A DNA stretch of 64,000 nucleotides from Nannocystis sp. (GCF_016714285.1 NZ_JADJNN010000004.1:518456-582455); one strand, 5' to 3'; shown: positions 25,201-35,200, numbered from the stretch's first letter. Numbers and translations: made by a program. The notes: generated from the sequence alone by a model not told the origin.

Positions 25201-28110
25201 GATCGGGACGACGATCGTCGCCCGCCCGCCGACCCCCGCCGGCGCGTCGACTGGCACCACCTCGGGCGCCTGCGCCGGCAGCCACAGGTCGACCGCCCGC
25301 TCGTCACCGTCGTCGCGCGCCAGGTACACCCGCGCCGCCTGCGGGGCCGTCCTGTCACCGACCGCCCGCAGCTCGACCCGCACGAAGCCCGGCTCAGCCC
25401 CCGCCGGCAACAGGAAGCGCAGCGCCGACCCCCCCGCCGCGGGCCACATGCGCAGCAGGTGGGCGTCGGGCGGCCCGCCCTCGGCCGGCGGCAGCGACGA
25501 CCACAGCCGCGTCCCCGCCGGCGCCGTCATCCGCACCCGGTGCGACCCCGTCGGCAGCGCGGCCCGCCACGTCTCGAGCCCCGCCAGCGCGACCCCGTGC
25601 CACACGCGGGCGCCGACCGCCAGCGACAGCCCCGCCGCGCCCAGCACCCCGCGCGCCGGCGAATCACCTGTCCCTCCGGACAGCTCCTCCGCGCCTGTCC
25701 CTCCGGACAGCTCCGAGCCCCCGGCCACGTCCATCGCCCCCTGATAGCCCCGCCCGTCGCTCGCGCGGTTACCTGTCCCTTCGACCAGGCCTGTCTCGCC
25801 GCCGCCCGCCCCGCCCACGTCCGCTTCGGCCAGCGCTCCCTCCCCGCCTGTCCCTTCGGCCAGCTTCACATACATGCGCAGCAGCGCCGCCCGCCCGGGC
25901 ATCGGCGGCGCGACCAGGGTCCGCTCCAGCCCGACCGGCCAGCGCCACAGCGCGCGGGTGCCCGGCGCCCGGTCGTCGCTCGGGGTCCACGGCTCGATCC
26001 ACGTCCACGCCGCGCCGCCGGACTCATCGGCCCGCAGCGCGGCCCAGCGGGTGCCCGCGCGCCAGTGGTCGCGATAGGCCGCGCGCAGCCGCGGGTCGAG
26101 CGGCGCGCGGCGACGGGCCAGCTCGAGCAGCGCCACCGCCGGGCTGCGCAGCGCCACCGCCGGACCGCCGATCTGCCGGGCCAGGCGCTCGAGCAATTCG
26201 ACCGGCGCCTCCGCCGGGCGCGGCCCGACCAGCGTCCGCGCGAGCGCGGCTTCACCTGTCCCTTCGAGCAGGTCGAGGCCGCGCTGGCGGGCCCGCCACG
26301 CCAGCGCCCCGGCCGGGGCCCGCCGCGCCCGACGAGCCAGCGTCCGCGCCAGATCGACGCGCGCCGCGAGCTCCAGCCCCTCGGCCTCGGCGGCCAGGCA
26401 GCTGCGCGCGAGGGCGAGGGCCGGGCTCGCCTCGCCGCCGCGCAGCTGCGGCGCCGGACGCCCCTCGACCGCGGCCAGCAGCGCGTCGACCAGCCCGGCC
26501 CGCGGCGACGCGCTGGCGGCGAGCGCCCGCCGTCCGCCGCGCAGCAGCGCCGCGACGTCCTCGCGTCGCAGCAGCCCGGCCAGCCGCTCGTTGCGCTGAC
26601 CGACCCGCAGCAGCAGCACCGCGTCGGCGCCGTCGAGCTCGATCGTATAGTCGTGACTGCCCGGCGCCAGGGCCACCTGCAGCGCCGCCCGCGGGCCCAC
26701 CGGCGCGCCCACGGCCGCCGCGAGGCGCAGCCCCATCGCCAGCTCCGGCGCATCGCCGTCCGCCGCCCCGCCGCCGAAGTCGCTGTCCTCCGCACCGCCA
26801 CCGCCCGCCGCCCACCTGCGCGCCGGCGCCACCCCGCGTGAGCCCGCCGCCCCCTCGCCGCCGTCGCCGCTCACACCTGTCCCTTGGGACACCCCGCTTG
26901 GCGCCCCGCCACCTGTCCCTTGGGACACCCCGCTCCGCGCCCCGCCACCTATCCCTTGGGACACCCCGCTTGGCGCCCCGCCACCTGTCCCTTCAGACAC
27001 CCCGACCGCAGCGGCCTCGGGGCCCAGCTCGCCCTCCTCGCGCCCGACCACCGGCCGCCGCAGCGCCGCGCTGCCCAGGCGTCGCCCGGCCGCGTGCACG
27101 CGCAGCGCCCCGTCCGTGCCAGCGCCGACGCTGCGCGCCTCGATCCACAGCACGCCTGGCCCGGTCAGCGTCCACACCGCGCGCCGCTCCCCGCGGACCC
27201 GCTGCCAGCCTGGCAGCTCGGGCAAGGGCGTCGCGTCCGCCAGCGCCCGCGGCCGCCGCTCGAGCGCGAAGGCCGGGCGGATCGGCCGGCGCAGCGCGTC
27301 GATCCGCTGCACCGCCGCCGCCGCGCGCCAGGCCGCCACCGCCTGGCGCAGCGGCTCGTCCATGGGGTCGAGGCGGCCGATCTCCGCCGCGATCTCGGCG
27401 TCGGCGAGCAGCTCGCGGCGGGCCTCCTCGGCGCCGTGCACCGCCGGCAGCGGCGGCACCGGCCCGCCCTCGTCGACCCACGCCAGCGCCGCCGCGATCG
27501 CGTGCTCCCAGATCAGATCGCCGGTCCGCGGCTGGACCGTCTCGAGCACCACCTGCTGCTCGCGCGCCGCCGCCACCAGCCAGTACGAGGGCCCGCCGGG
27601 CGGCTGCTCCAAGAGCCATGTCCCCGGGGACAGCTTCGCCGGCTGCTCCTCGGCCGCCGTCCACGCCGCGCCCGCCTCCCCGCTGACCCGCAAGAAGCGC
27701 AGCTCCGCGTCGGCGCCCGCGGCCAGGCGCACGCGCGCGGTCCCCAGCGCCTCGAGACGCAGCATCACCGCCGTGCGCGGCCCGATCCGCACCGGCCCGC
27801 GCAGCTGGGCGCCCGACGGCGCCGCCAAGGCCGCGAGCTCGCGCAGCGCCGCCGGCACGCCGACCGCCGTGACCGCGACCGGGTGCTGCACCCACGCCGG
27901 CTGCCACGCGTACGCGGCCCGCCGCTCGCTGTCCTCGAGGACAGCCGCGGCCCGCCGCGTCCGCGGCCCGCCCTCGTCGGCCCGCGCCACCCCGGCGAGC
28001 ACGACCAGCCCCGCCGCGACGAGCAGCGCCAGCCCCCGCGCGCGCGCAGGACCCTGCGACCCGGCCTCCGGCGCGAGCCGACGCGCAGCGCGTGCGGGCG
28101 AGGAGATCAC
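22267..28110 (-). CDS. 1947-residue secreted protein, probable C-terminal outer-membrane beta-barrel
   Basis: Not recognised as a named family. The N-terminus has a signal peptide (GLALLVAAGLVVLAGVARA, residues about 27-45). The middle has alternating beta-rich, Val/Arg/Leu segments and helical stretches with TPR-like spacing, broken by low-complexity hairpin-encoded inserts at about 370-412, 612-618, 748-755, 773-780, 799-815 and 1153-1235 (SGGTG, SQGTGGG, DRSGGTGG). The last 350 residues show alternating aromatic/polar strands (GLSYRHVSLTP, FALTYEASLRLRD, FQAWLRVDLVFG), typical of a beta-barrel. The GTG at 28110 overlaps the upstream stop by GTGA; upstream codons are shadow. Lying directly between a lipoprotein gene and capB, it may export, assemble or anchor the polymer at the outer membrane; that is inference. 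Confidence 0.72.
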   Translation of the reverse strand: MISSPARAARRLAPEAGSQGPARARGLALLVAAGLVVLAGVARADEGGPRTRRAAAVLEDSERRAAYAWQPAWVQHPVAVTAVGVPAALRELAALAAPSGAQLRGPVRIGPRTAVMLRLEALGTARVRLAAGADAELRFLRVSGEAGAAWTAAEEQPAKLSPGTWLLEQPPGGPSYWLVAAAREQQVVLETVQPRTGDLIWEHAIAAALAWVDEGGPVPPLPAVHGAEEARRELLADAEIAAEIGRLDPMDEPLRQAVAAWRAAAAVQRIDALRRPIRPAFALERRPRALADATPLPELPGWQRVRGERRAVWTLTGPGVLWIEARSVGAGTDGALRVHAAGRRLGSAALRRPVVGREEGELGPEAAAVGVSEGTGGGAPSGVSQGIGGGARSGVSQGTGGGAPSGVSQGTGVSGDGGEGAAGSRGVAPARRWAAGGGGAEDSDFGGGAADGDAPELAMGLRLAAAVGAPVGPRAALQVALAPGSHDYTIELDGADAVLLLRVGQRNERLAGLLRREDVAALLRGGRRALAASASPRAGLVDALLAAVEGRPAPQLRGGEASPALALARSCLAAEAEGLELAARVDLARTLARRARRAPAGALAWRARQRGLDLLEGTGEAALARTLVGPRPAEAPVELLERLARQIGGPAVALRSPAVALLELARRRAPLDPRLRAAYRDHWRAGTRWAALRADESGGAAWTWIEPWTPSDDRAPGTRALWRWPVGLERTLVAPPMPGRAALLRMYVKLAEGTGGEGALAEADVGGAGGGETGLVEGTGNRASDGRGYQGAMDVAGGSELSGGTGAEELSGGTGDSPARGVLGAAGLSLAVGARVWHGVALAGLETWRAALPTGSHRVRMTAPAGTRLWSSLPPAEGGPPDAHLLRMWPAAGGSALRFLLPAGAEPGFVRVELRAVGDRTAPQAARVYLARDDGDERAVDLWLPAQAPEVVPVDAPAGVGGRATIVVPIGPDTRTLRVRVAEGAPQLAIAASIRATRGDDEPAATSASRARDELPIDRLAQLSAAIVQAPADIGLRLDRAELLLDLDQPGYALVDWREVTAGGPLSRPLTVRATALAERLDALDAPDSIDLAIPGPALVEPALAAAIGPDRARRDRLLPAIAAARADGPAAGLRALDRLGLDSEPRWRGLAEAGPGDRSGGTGGKDGARDSPEGTGGDGSEDRSGGTGGDGSRDRSGGTGGSGSRDSSRGTGPETAPGGPAAAGAGELSGGTGSWSAESGALVAAAALRASWLDAQAQPGAAARVWARLAMRAGLWQAGLRGVRSYLTVLDAEAPTADGAGLAYGLALSLQPLVRTPALQRLATVAATRSRWSRVGGSERDAGSEALQVPRLPSLPSPNAAVRQALMVTPWDPQDATLLRPGYATVLELQRAAAGPLAVDLWCQTVRPDLAGAGPPRVRVVLDGAVVIDEPVAVEVVGGAAIEAVPAGGHRLEVGLDAASRGQLCSVRLRDELGPVGSLRPTRWRVARARSPAEVVVLGPTMVAIEARALIGRGGPAAPTTVQVSIAEGDGPFVPRGVITVEAAEDPRAQVESSRTIRAGAARSALFNLPEAGPQRVLLQPTSGAVLVRLQQRLDGEPTPVPRPPIRTLDLGLLVDTVAPIGLPPAALPPIASPPLPRRFGTVWAELRGGVDDLEQSDDLRPRAGTRTRLGYARELLARRLWIAATPELRTREGTAPAGGGGLALQAVFPRVGLRTRLAGVGLTQAFADRQAWTAGAELYVDRLTWVAPRWQVLPSLGLSYRHVSLTPAQAAVAPVHPQIFTPYAAAHPFALRPGFEARWQPLQDARVFVATDLVPNSDFRGLDQWNLRGGLLGAVALVRRVVPEFALTYEASLRLRDADRRSSFVQSRLAAAIGLAIWTGQAARVVLGASDTLYAAAPFPLRNVFQAWLRVDLVFGRALRDYGPLDLSFRPVREHRLWTGEGGSR
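24409..24650. repeat. Hairpin array in the giant ORF, steps of 36, 36, 36, 39 and 63 nt
   Basis: Palindrome units (cctgtccctccggacag type) start at 24410, 24473, 24509, 24545, 24581 and 24620. All offsets are multiples of three. On the minus strand they encode DRSGGTGG, SPEGTGG and LSGGTG segments at about residues 1153-1235. Confidence 0.9.
25667..25864. repeat. Cluster of four hairpin copies in the giant ORF
   Basis: Palindromes start at 25667 and 25694 (27 nt apart; ELSGGTG twice), 25771 (LVEGTG) and 25847 (KLAEGTG). All are read in the same frame of the minus-strand protein. Confidence 0.85.
26875..27000. repeat. Hairpin array in the giant ORF, exact 36-nt period, four units
   Basis: Units start at 26875, 26911, 26947 and 26983, exactly 36 nt apart (acctgtcccttgggacac plus a ccccgcttggcgccccgcc-like spacer). 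The minus strand reads GVSQGTGGGAPS repeats near residues 370-412. A single palindrome further on (27928-27945, gctgtcctcgaggacagc) and another at 27604-27622 lie in the same gene. Confidence 0.92.
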
Positions 28111-29312
28111 GGCCTGCCTGTCGGGGGGTCGACGCGCAGCGCGTCCGCGAATTGAGCCCGCGCCGCCGGGTCGTCGCGCAGCCGCTGACGCAGCGCCGCC
28201 GACATCTCGAGGTGCACGAAGCTCGCGCCCTCGCGCTGCTGCACCGCCCGCCCCTGCACGTTGGTGGTCGCGCCCAGGCGATCGGTGTCGACCGGGAACA
28301 GCCCCACCGCGACCCCGAGCCCCTGCGCGAGCCGCTGCGCCACCACCCGGCTGCGCGGCGTCGCGGCCTCGGCACGCCCGCCGCTGACGATCGCCGCCGG
28401 CATCGCCCCGGCCTCCGCCTCGTCGTCGCCGAATCCATGCAGCTGCACCACCTCGACCCCCGGCAGCGACTCCACCGCCGCCGCCGTCGCCACCGCCAGC
28501 AAGTGCCCCGGGCTGTGACACGGGTCGGCCGGGCTCTCGGCCTGCCGCCGCTTGACCCCGTCGGCCCCGAGGTAGCGGTGCACCGTGTTGACGAACAGCG
28601 CCCGCGGCCAGCCCCGACCGGCGACGAACAGCTCGAGGGCGATGCGCTCGGTCCCGAGGTCGAAGAAGCCGTGCGGCGCCTCGAGGATCACCGCCGAGCT
28701 CGCGCGCGCCTCGGCCCGCACCAGGTACGCCCCGCCGCCGCCCCGCCGCTCCGCCAACTCGCGCGCCGCGAGGTAGCGCTGGCCCGCGATCGTCCAGCCC
28801 TCGACCACGAAGCCGGCCGCGCGGGCCGCCTCCGCGAGGGCCGCGGGCGCCGGCGACGGCTCGGCCAGCATGCCCCGGATCAGCGCCGCCACGGCCGCCT
28901 GCTGGGCCGCGTCAGGCGCGAGGTAGGCCCGCGGCGGCGGATCGGGCCACAGCCGCCGCCGCGCCTCGGCGAGGTCGATCGCCACGAACTCGCCATCCTC
29001 CACTGGCCCCGCCCCGACCCCCACCTCGGCCCCCGCCGCGACGGCCGGCGGCGGCGCGCTCAGGCCCGGCTGCGGCGCGCAACAGCCGGTCGCCAGCGCC
29101 GCGAGCATCGCCCACGCGCCCGCGCGGTCGCCTGTCCCTCCAGACATCCCGTGCCCACCTGTCCTTGCAGACACACAACCTGTCCCTTCAGACATCCCGC
29201 GCTCACCTGTCCATTCAGACATCCAACCTGTCCCTTCAGACATCCCCGCGCCCTCGACGACCGGCGGCGGGCGCCCGGCGGCGCCACGGCTGCGTTCACT
29301 CCTCCTCGTCAT
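28107..29312 (-). CDS. Probable lipoprotein with EAPH hydrolase-like domain
   Basis: About 401 residues as drawn. The first 45 residues are encoded by a hairpin array (GMSEGTG, GMSGGTG), then a likely lipobox (AMLAALATGC). The true start is uncertain: the ATG at 29312 overlaps the upstream stop by 17 bp, and a later ATG (29147, MSGGTGDRAG) would leave a short signal peptide. The domain at about 150-400 has AVILEAPHGFFDLGTERIALELF, LFVNTVHRYLG, CHSPGHLLAVATAAAVE, VEVVQLHGFGDDE and FVHLEMSAALRQRL. The His/Glu pattern suggests a zinc-dependent peptidase or amidohydrolase, possibly acting on the polymer. A diverged version (GLVVEAPHASDEPGSG) is fused to the CapC-like protein of the same operon. 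The stop overlaps the giant gene's GTG by 4 bp. Confidence 0.65.
   Translation of the reverse strand: MTRRSERSRGAAGRPPPVVEGAGMSEGTGWMSEWTGERGMSEGTGCVSARTGGHGMSGGTGDRAGAWAMLAALATGCCAPQPGLSAPPPAVAAGAEVGVGAGPVEDGEFVAIDLAEARRRLWPDPPPRAYLAPDAAQQAAVAALIRGMLAEPSPAPAALAEAARAAGFVVEGWTIAGQRYLAARELAERRGGGGAYLVRAEARASSAVILEAPHGFFDLGTERIALELFVAGRGWPRALFVNTVHRYLGADGVKRRQAESPADPCHSPGHLLAVATAAAVESLPGVEVVQLHGFGDDEAEAGAMPAAIVSGGRAEAATPRSRVVAQRLAQGLGVAVGLFPVDTDRLGATTNVQGRAVQQREGASFVHLEMSAALRQRLRDDPAARAQFADALRVDPPTGRP
29131..29247. repeat. Hairpin array at the lipoprotein N-terminus, 27/21/27/21-nt steps
   Basis: Five palindromes (cctgtcccttcagacatcc type) start at 29131, 29158, 29179, 29206 and 29227. Offsets 27, 21, 27 and 21 nt are all multiples of three. 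They encode the region just before the lipobox, obscuring where the native signal peptide began. Confidence 0.88.
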
Positions 29313-32196
29313 CGCTGTCCTCCAGGCTGACGCCATCACGGCGCTCGTTCCATTGCAAGGCGCCGCCGCGGACATCCGCCACGCCGACGCGGAAGAAGCG
29401 GAGCCAGGTCGCAGGCCCGCCGATCGCCGTGATCTTGATCGTGTGCCGCCCCGGCGCGAGGTCGTCGCCGAGCGCCACCGCGACCCGCGCGACCCCTGCC
29501 GTCGCCACGCCGCGGCGGTCGGGCAGCACCACCTCGACCCGCCGGGTCGGCAGCGCCCGCAACACCCGGCTGCCCGCCGTGACCCCCTGCACGGTCGACC
29601 CCTCGCGCCGCCGCGGCTGCCCGCCGTCGATCTCCACCCGCAGCGTCGTCGGCTCGCCCGGGGGCCCGCCGATCCAGTACAGCACCGCGTTGACGACCAC
29701 CGGCGCAGCGTCGGGCTTCTCGATCGTCAACCCGAGCCCGCCGGGGCCGAGCCGGTGGAGTTGGCGGTGCTCGTAGAGCGGCGCCCCGCTGCGCCCGCCC
29801 GGCGGACGATCGACCAGCACCAGCAGATCGTCCGGCCCCTCGCTCCACCGCAGCTCGACCGCCCCGCGACCCGGCAACGGCCGCCGCCCCTCGCGCGCGC
29901 TGATCGTCCAGCGCAGGGCCTGCCCCCCGAGCGCCAGCGCCATGCTCGCCCCGACCACCGCGCTCCCCGACCCGGTCGCCTGATACCACGCCCGCGCCGG
30001 CCGCGGCCCGCCCGCCCCGAGATCGATCACCTCGGCGCTGCCGCGACGCAGACGCATGTACGTGCCCGGACCCCAGTGCGCCAGCGTCTCGCCGCGCCGC
30101 TCCGCCGGTACCCGCTCCAGCAGCCGCCACCTGGCGCGCCCGCCCCGCGGGTGCTGGGCCCGCCACTGCGAGCGCTCACCCTCCACCGCCACGGCCGGCT
30201 CGGCCCGCACCTGCGCCTGCAACAGCATCAGCTCGCCCGCGGCCACGCGCGCCGCGTGATCGTCGGCCCGCCGGGGAAACCCCCGCGGCGCCGCCCGGGC
30301 CACGTAGCGCCAGCGCAGCGCCGGATCTTCGACCTGGTCATAAGGCCAGGTGTAACGCGGCCCCAGGTCGCTCGCCAGCGCCGGCGCCGGCAGCCGCCCG
30401 TGCACCGCCAGCAGCGACGGCGCCACACTCCACAGCTGCACGCCGGCCGCCCCGAGCGGCGCCAGCAGGCGCAGCCGCGCCGGCTCCGACACCGCGAGCT
30501 CCGCGAGCGCAAAGCCAGCCACCCCCACCGCGCCAGACCTGTCCTCCGGGACAGCCTCCCGCACCGGGCGCAGCCGATCGAACGGCGCCGGCACGCCCGT
30601 CGCCGTCAGCGTCGCCCCGCTGGCCAGGGTCCGCCCCTCGCCGTCGACGAAGCGGTAGTGCAGCTCCACCGGGGCCATCGTGGCGAGCGCCCGCAGCTCG
30701 ACCTCGAGCAGGCGCGCGTCGACATCCCCGGCCGCCTGCAGCGCGAAGGCCAGCGGCGCCGAGCCCGGCCCGCCGCGGTACAGCGGCAAGCTCCGCAGGT
30801 CGACCGGCACGAAGGCCCGCCCGGCGTCGTCGCGGTGCTGCGCGTGCACATCGGGCCCAGCGTGCCGCTCCACCGCGTCGGCCCGCAGCTGCACCGCCAC
30901 CGCCGGCAGCTCCGTGTGCAGCTCGATGGTCCACCAGCCCGGCCCGAGCGCGATCGCCTCGCGCACCCGCTCGTTGCCCGCCAGGCCCAATGTCCGCCGC
31001 TCCTCGACGGCCTCACCCGCACCGGCCGCCAAACTGTCCCCCAGGACTGCCTCTCCAGACCTGTCCCTCGGGCCAGCCTCCCCTGACCTGTCCCCAAAGC
31101 CAGCCTCCCCAGACCTGTCCCCAATGCCAGCCTCTCCAGACCTGTCCCTCGGGCCAGCCTCTCCAGACCTGTCCCCAAAGCCAGCCTCTCCAGACCTGTC
31201 CCCCAGGCCAGCCGCCTCCGCCAGGCTCGCCGCCGTCGGCCCCGCCGAGATCCGCCGCATCCGCAGCTCGATCGCCCCCGCCGTCACCTGTCCGATCGGC
31301 CAGGCGTGCAGCTCGAGCGCGCCAGGCCCGACCACCTGCAGCGCGACCGGCTGCCCGCGCCCGATCGTCAGGCTCGGCTCCACCGGCGGCGGTGCCACGG
31401 GCGGATGCGGCGGCGCCAGGTAGATGCTGCGCACCTCGTAGTCGACCCCCGCGCGGCCCTCCGCCGCCAGCCGCTCCCACGCGCTCGCCAGCCGCTGCAG
31501 CTGCTGACCCTCGGGCAGCGCGTACCACGGCAAGTACGTCGCCGCCGCCAGCCGCCGCACGCCCGCGTCGCCGGCCAGCGCCAGCCGCCGCAGCTCGGTC
31601 TCCGCCGGGTCGACCGCGATCCGTCGATATGCTCGCACCAGCGCGGTCGGCCCCGCGATCGCCGTCGCGATCTCCGCCGCGTCGTCCGCCAGCAGCCCGG
31701 CCTCGTCCGCCAGACGCAGCTCGAGCACCGCACCCACCGGCGCCGCCGGCACGCTCAGCTCGACGCTCACGCTGTCCGACAGCTCGAGGCGCCCCTCCGG
31801 CGCCACCGCGGCCTCGTAGTTCCAGCCCTCGCCACTGCCCGCGTCGCGGGTCTGGCGGGTCCGCTCCGTCAACGTCCGTTCCCACAGCGGCTCGCCCGCG
31901 CCGGTCCGCAGCGTCGCCACCACCCCGAAGCGGTAGCGGCCCTCCGGCGCCGCCTGCGTCAGCGCCTGCGGCAGCTCCAGGTGCACGAACAGGTGCACCT
32001 CCTCCGGTCCGCCCGGCAGGCGGAAGCGCGGCCCGCTCGCGCGGGTGAGCTGGTACACCACGACCCGGTCGGCCTGCGCCAGCTTGCCGCCGCCCAGCGC
32101 CTCGCTCGCGTCGCCGTCGACCAGCGTGCGCGTCGCCTGGGCCACGCCCACGAGCGCCAGCAGCAAGGTCGGCAGCGCGAGCACCCGCGTCTTCAT
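29296..32196 (-). CDS. Large secreted protein of the CapB/CapC operon (966 residues)
   Basis: Signal peptide MKTRVLALPTLLLALVGVAQA, then an extracytoplasmic beta-rich protein with no family I can name. Features: an N-terminal region with VVVYQLTRASGPRFRLPGGPEE, Ala-rich helices at about 190-260, and later beta-sandwich-like segments (VALQVVGPGALELHAWPIGQV, YRFVDGEGRTLASGATLTATGVP, TLRVEIDGGQPRR, GRHTIKITAIG). Several segments recur in the same style as the 1947-residue neighbour, suggesting related architecture. Hairpin-encoded inserts: WPIGQV (31265), a seven-unit array (GDRSGEAGF repeats, 31031-31213), EDRSGAVG (30536) and WPYDQV (30326). The ATG at 32196 follows ggggaggcg at good spacing; the longer ORF start at 32235 lacks this. 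Probably periplasmic or surface, part of the same polymer system. Confidence 0.75.
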   Translation of the reverse strand: MKTRVLALPTLLLALVGVAQATRTLVDGDASEALGGGKLAQADRVVVYQLTRASGPRFRLPGGPEEVHLFVHLELPQALTQAAPEGRYRFGVVATLRTGAGEPLWERTLTERTRQTRDAGSGEGWNYEAAVAPEGRLELSDSVSVELSVPAAPVGAVLELRLADEAGLLADDAAEIATAIAGPTALVRAYRRIAVDPAETELRRLALAGDAGVRRLAAATYLPWYALPEGQQLQRLASAWERLAAEGRAGVDYEVRSIYLAPPHPPVAPPPVEPSLTIGRGQPVALQVVGPGALELHAWPIGQVTAGAIELRMRRISAGPTAASLAEAAGLGDRSGEAGFGDRSGEAGPRDRSGEAGIGDRSGEAGFGDRSGEAGPRDRSGEAVLGDSLAAGAGEAVEERRTLGLAGNERVREAIALGPGWWTIELHTELPAVAVQLRADAVERHAGPDVHAQHRDDAGRAFVPVDLRSLPLYRGGPGSAPLAFALQAAGDVDARLLEVELRALATMAPVELHYRFVDGEGRTLASGATLTATGVPAPFDRLRPVREAVPEDRSGAVGVAGFALAELAVSEPARLRLLAPLGAAGVQLWSVAPSLLAVHGRLPAPALASDLGPRYTWPYDQVEDPALRWRYVARAAPRGFPRRADDHAARVAAGELMLLQAQVRAEPAVAVEGERSQWRAQHPRGGRARWRLLERVPAERRGETLAHWGPGTYMRLRRGSAEVIDLGAGGPRPARAWYQATGSGSAVVGASMALALGGQALRWTISAREGRRPLPGRGAVELRWSEGPDDLLVLVDRPPGGRSGAPLYEHRQLHRLGPGGLGLTIEKPDAAPVVVNAVLYWIGGPPGEPTTLRVEIDGGQPRRREGSTVQGVTAGSRVLRALPTRRVEVVLPDRRGVATAGVARVAVALGDDLAPGRHTIKITAIGGPATWLRFFRVGVADVRGGALQWNERRDGVSLEDSDDEEE
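31031..31213. repeat. Hairpin array, exact 27-nt period, seven units
   Basis: Units start at 31031, 31058, 31085, 31112, 31139, 31166 and 31193, all exactly 27 nt apart (gacctgtccctcgggccagcctctcca and variants). The minus strand reads nine-residue GDRSGEAGF/P repeats inside the secreted 966-residue protein. Loop bases differ between units (ccaaag, cctcgg, ccccag) while the flanking core is kept. Confidence 0.92.
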
Positions 32197-32269
32197 CGCG
32201 TCGCCTCCCCGCGGCTCGGCCACCGCACGCTCCACCGCGACGACGTCGCCGCGCCTGGCTGCTTCGCCG

Positions 32270-35200
32270 TCATCGCGCCGCCTCCCCGAGGATCAGGCTG
32301 CGCCCGCGGAGCCACAACGCCCGCCGCCACGCGCTCGGCGCCACCCCCAGCAGCGCCCGCCCGCCGAGCGAAGGCCCGAGCCACACCAGCGCCCGCGGCC
32401 CGCGACGACGCGCCAGCACCACGAAGCCGCGACCCGTGGCCTGCCCGAGCCCCGCCCGCAGCGTCCACCCGCCCGCGATCACCCCGCGCAGCAGGTGCAG
32501 GTCACCGTTGTCGGCGAAGCGCTCGACCTGCTCGAGCGCCGCCGCGAAGCGCAGCCTCGCCTCGCCCTGCTCATCCTCGTCGCGCGCCGCTGTCGCCAGC
32601 ACAGCCAGCTCATCAACCGAGGCGCACACCGGCCCCGTCAGCCCGAGCCGCGCCACCCGGGCCAGCTCCACGCAGGGATCGTGCGGCACATGGGCCCGAC
32701 GCAGCCCCGGCGGGAACCACAGCACCGCCGCCGACGCCCCGACCAGCGCCCGCGCGTACTCCAGCTGCGCGTTGCCGACGCCCGACAGCGACGCCAGCTC
32801 CGCCGACCCGTCCGCCACCCGCCGCGCCGGCACCCACGCCAGCGGCCCGCCCGGCAAGAACATGTCCGTGAGGCCAGGTGGCAGCGGTCGCGGATCGAGG
32901 GCCGGCTGCCCGAGCCCGATCACGACCTCGTCCGCCCCGGCCCGGGCCCCGAGCCCGCGGATCTGCAGCACCGCCGCGCCAGCCCCCGCGGCCACCGCCG
33001 CCTGATGCAGCGCCTGCACCGGCGCGTGCGCCCCGAGCGGCGCCGCCCCGCCGATCACCAGCGCCCGCCCGCCGCTCGCCGCCCACAGCTCCGCCGCCAG
33101 CCGCCCGCTGCCCGGCTCGTCGCTCGCGTGCGGCGCCTCGACCACCAACCCCGAGTCCCCGCCGCCGACCACCAGCGTGCCCCAGCCGACCCCCGCCGGC
33201 CGCCACGCCTCGGCCAGCACCCGGCACGGCCCCGCGTCACACACCTGCATGTCCCAAAGGACATGGTCGATGAGACCGGCCATGCGCCCCGCGATCGCCA
33301 GCTCCTCCGCGCTCGCCCCCGCCAGCAGCGGCGCCGCCACCCGCCGCTCGAGGAACGCCAGCTCCGCCGTCGACGGCGCCGCCGCCGGCCCCAGCGGGCG
33401 CACCCCGTCCCCGCGCTCGCGCGCCCCGAGCCACGGCAGCAGCGCCGGCGCCGTCCGCCGCGCCGGCGCCCCGCGAGCCAGCGCCGCCCGCAGGTCGTCC
33501 GGATGCACCCGCAGCACCAGCCGCTCCCCGCTCCCCCACGCCGACCCGTCAAGCCGCGGCGGCTCCGACCACTCGAGCCGCGGCGTCGGCAACGACCCCG
33601 CCCCGACCAGCCCCGCCGCCAGCCGCTGAAGGTCGAGCGACGCCGGCAGCTCGCGCTCGACGTGCAGCAACGGCCCGCCGCGCTCCACCTCCGCGTCGCC
33701 GCGCAGCTCGAGGTCCCCATGCGGCGCCAGCCGCTCGCGCGCCCGCGTGAAGCGATCGTCCTCCTCCGCGCTCGCGTCGCGCTCCGCCACCACCAGCGCC
33801 CGCGCCCCGATCGCCTCCGCCAGCAGCGCCGCGACCTCGGCCGCCGGCGCCTCCGCCACCGGCCGCGGCACCACGATCACCGGCCCCACCTCGCCGCCCT
33901 GCGGCCACAGCACCGTCACCCCCTGCCCGTCCGCCCCGCCCCGCTCCGCCCCGAGCACCGCGTGACCACCCCGCGGATCCTCGACCAGCGCCACGACCAC
34001 CAGATCCGCCGCCTCCGCCGCCCGCGTCGCCGCTGCGAGCCCCGCCTCGTCCGGCACGGCCTGCCAGCGCGCCAGCGCCGTGAACGCGTCGGCGTGGGCC
34101 AGCCGCGCCTGCGAGCTGCGCGGCGCCGGCTCGGGCGGCGCCAGCTCGGCCTGGACCCGCGCCAGCGCCGTCGCCCCGAGCGGCGTACGCAGCAGCCGCT
34201 GACTCGCCGCCTGCGGCCCGGTCGGCGCCGACGCCCGCAGCGGCGCCACCAGGTCGAGCCCGAAGCCGATCGCGCTGCCCAGCGCCCACCCGAGCGCCGC
34301 CGTCGTCAGCGTCGGCAGCAGCACCCGCACCGCCGACCTGCGCTGCAACATCCGCAGCGCCAGCAAGCTCGACAGCAGATACCCAAAGCCGAACAGATCC
34401 CGCGGCCGCAGCCCGACCAGGCGATCGCCGACCCCGAGCGACAGCAACCACTTGAGCACCACCGACAGCGTGAACACCAGCGCCACCTTGCGCGGCCCCT
34501 CGAGGTTCATGCGCCCGAGCGGCGTGAGCCGCAGCAGCGCCAGCGCCGTGACCCACAGCAGCAGCGCCTCGCCGATCGTGATCGCCAGCTCGGTCGGCGT
34601 GAACAGCAGCAGCCCGAGCAGCGCCGGCACCAGGATCCCGCCGAAGTCCCAGCCGAAGCGCAGGTTGAAGCGAGCCGCCAGCGCCGCGGTCGTCAGCAGC
34701 AGCAGGTACGACTTCGCGTTGCCGAGGAAGTCCAGCGCCGTGTCCTCATAAAGCAGCTCGAAGCTGCTGAGCGACAGGTTGGTGTACGCCAGCAGCACCG
34801 CCGACAGCCCGAGGTAGGTCAGCCCCGTCACCACCGCCAGCTGCGACAGCCCGCGCAGCGCCCCCGGCTTCCACAGCAGGTTCGCCGTCAGCGGCACCAG
34901 CACCAGGCCGATGCTGTAGAACTCGCGCACCGGCGGCAGCGCGTAGCCCAGCTGGCGCTCGAGCCAGCCCGACAGCGCCGGCAGCAGCCACAGCTGGTCG
35001 TGCTGGCGCACCAGCACGCTGGCCACGACGATCAAGAAGAACCGGTCGCGCCCGAAGAACGGCGCCCACACCCGCGTCGGCGCCAACCCGTAGGCCAGCC
35101 CGCGCGCCAGCAAGTACGTCAGCAACGCCTCGGCCACGATCACCAGCGCCGTGGTCGGCTGGACCACCAGCACCGACGCGAGATATCCCGGCACCACCAG

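Noticed and set aside
29060..29299. Small gene starting at the GTG at 29299 with a strong upstream aggagga
   Set aside because: Spacing between the ribosome site and GTG is too short, and the product is only hairpin-array translation (CLKGQV repeats) in the wrong frame for the downstream domain.
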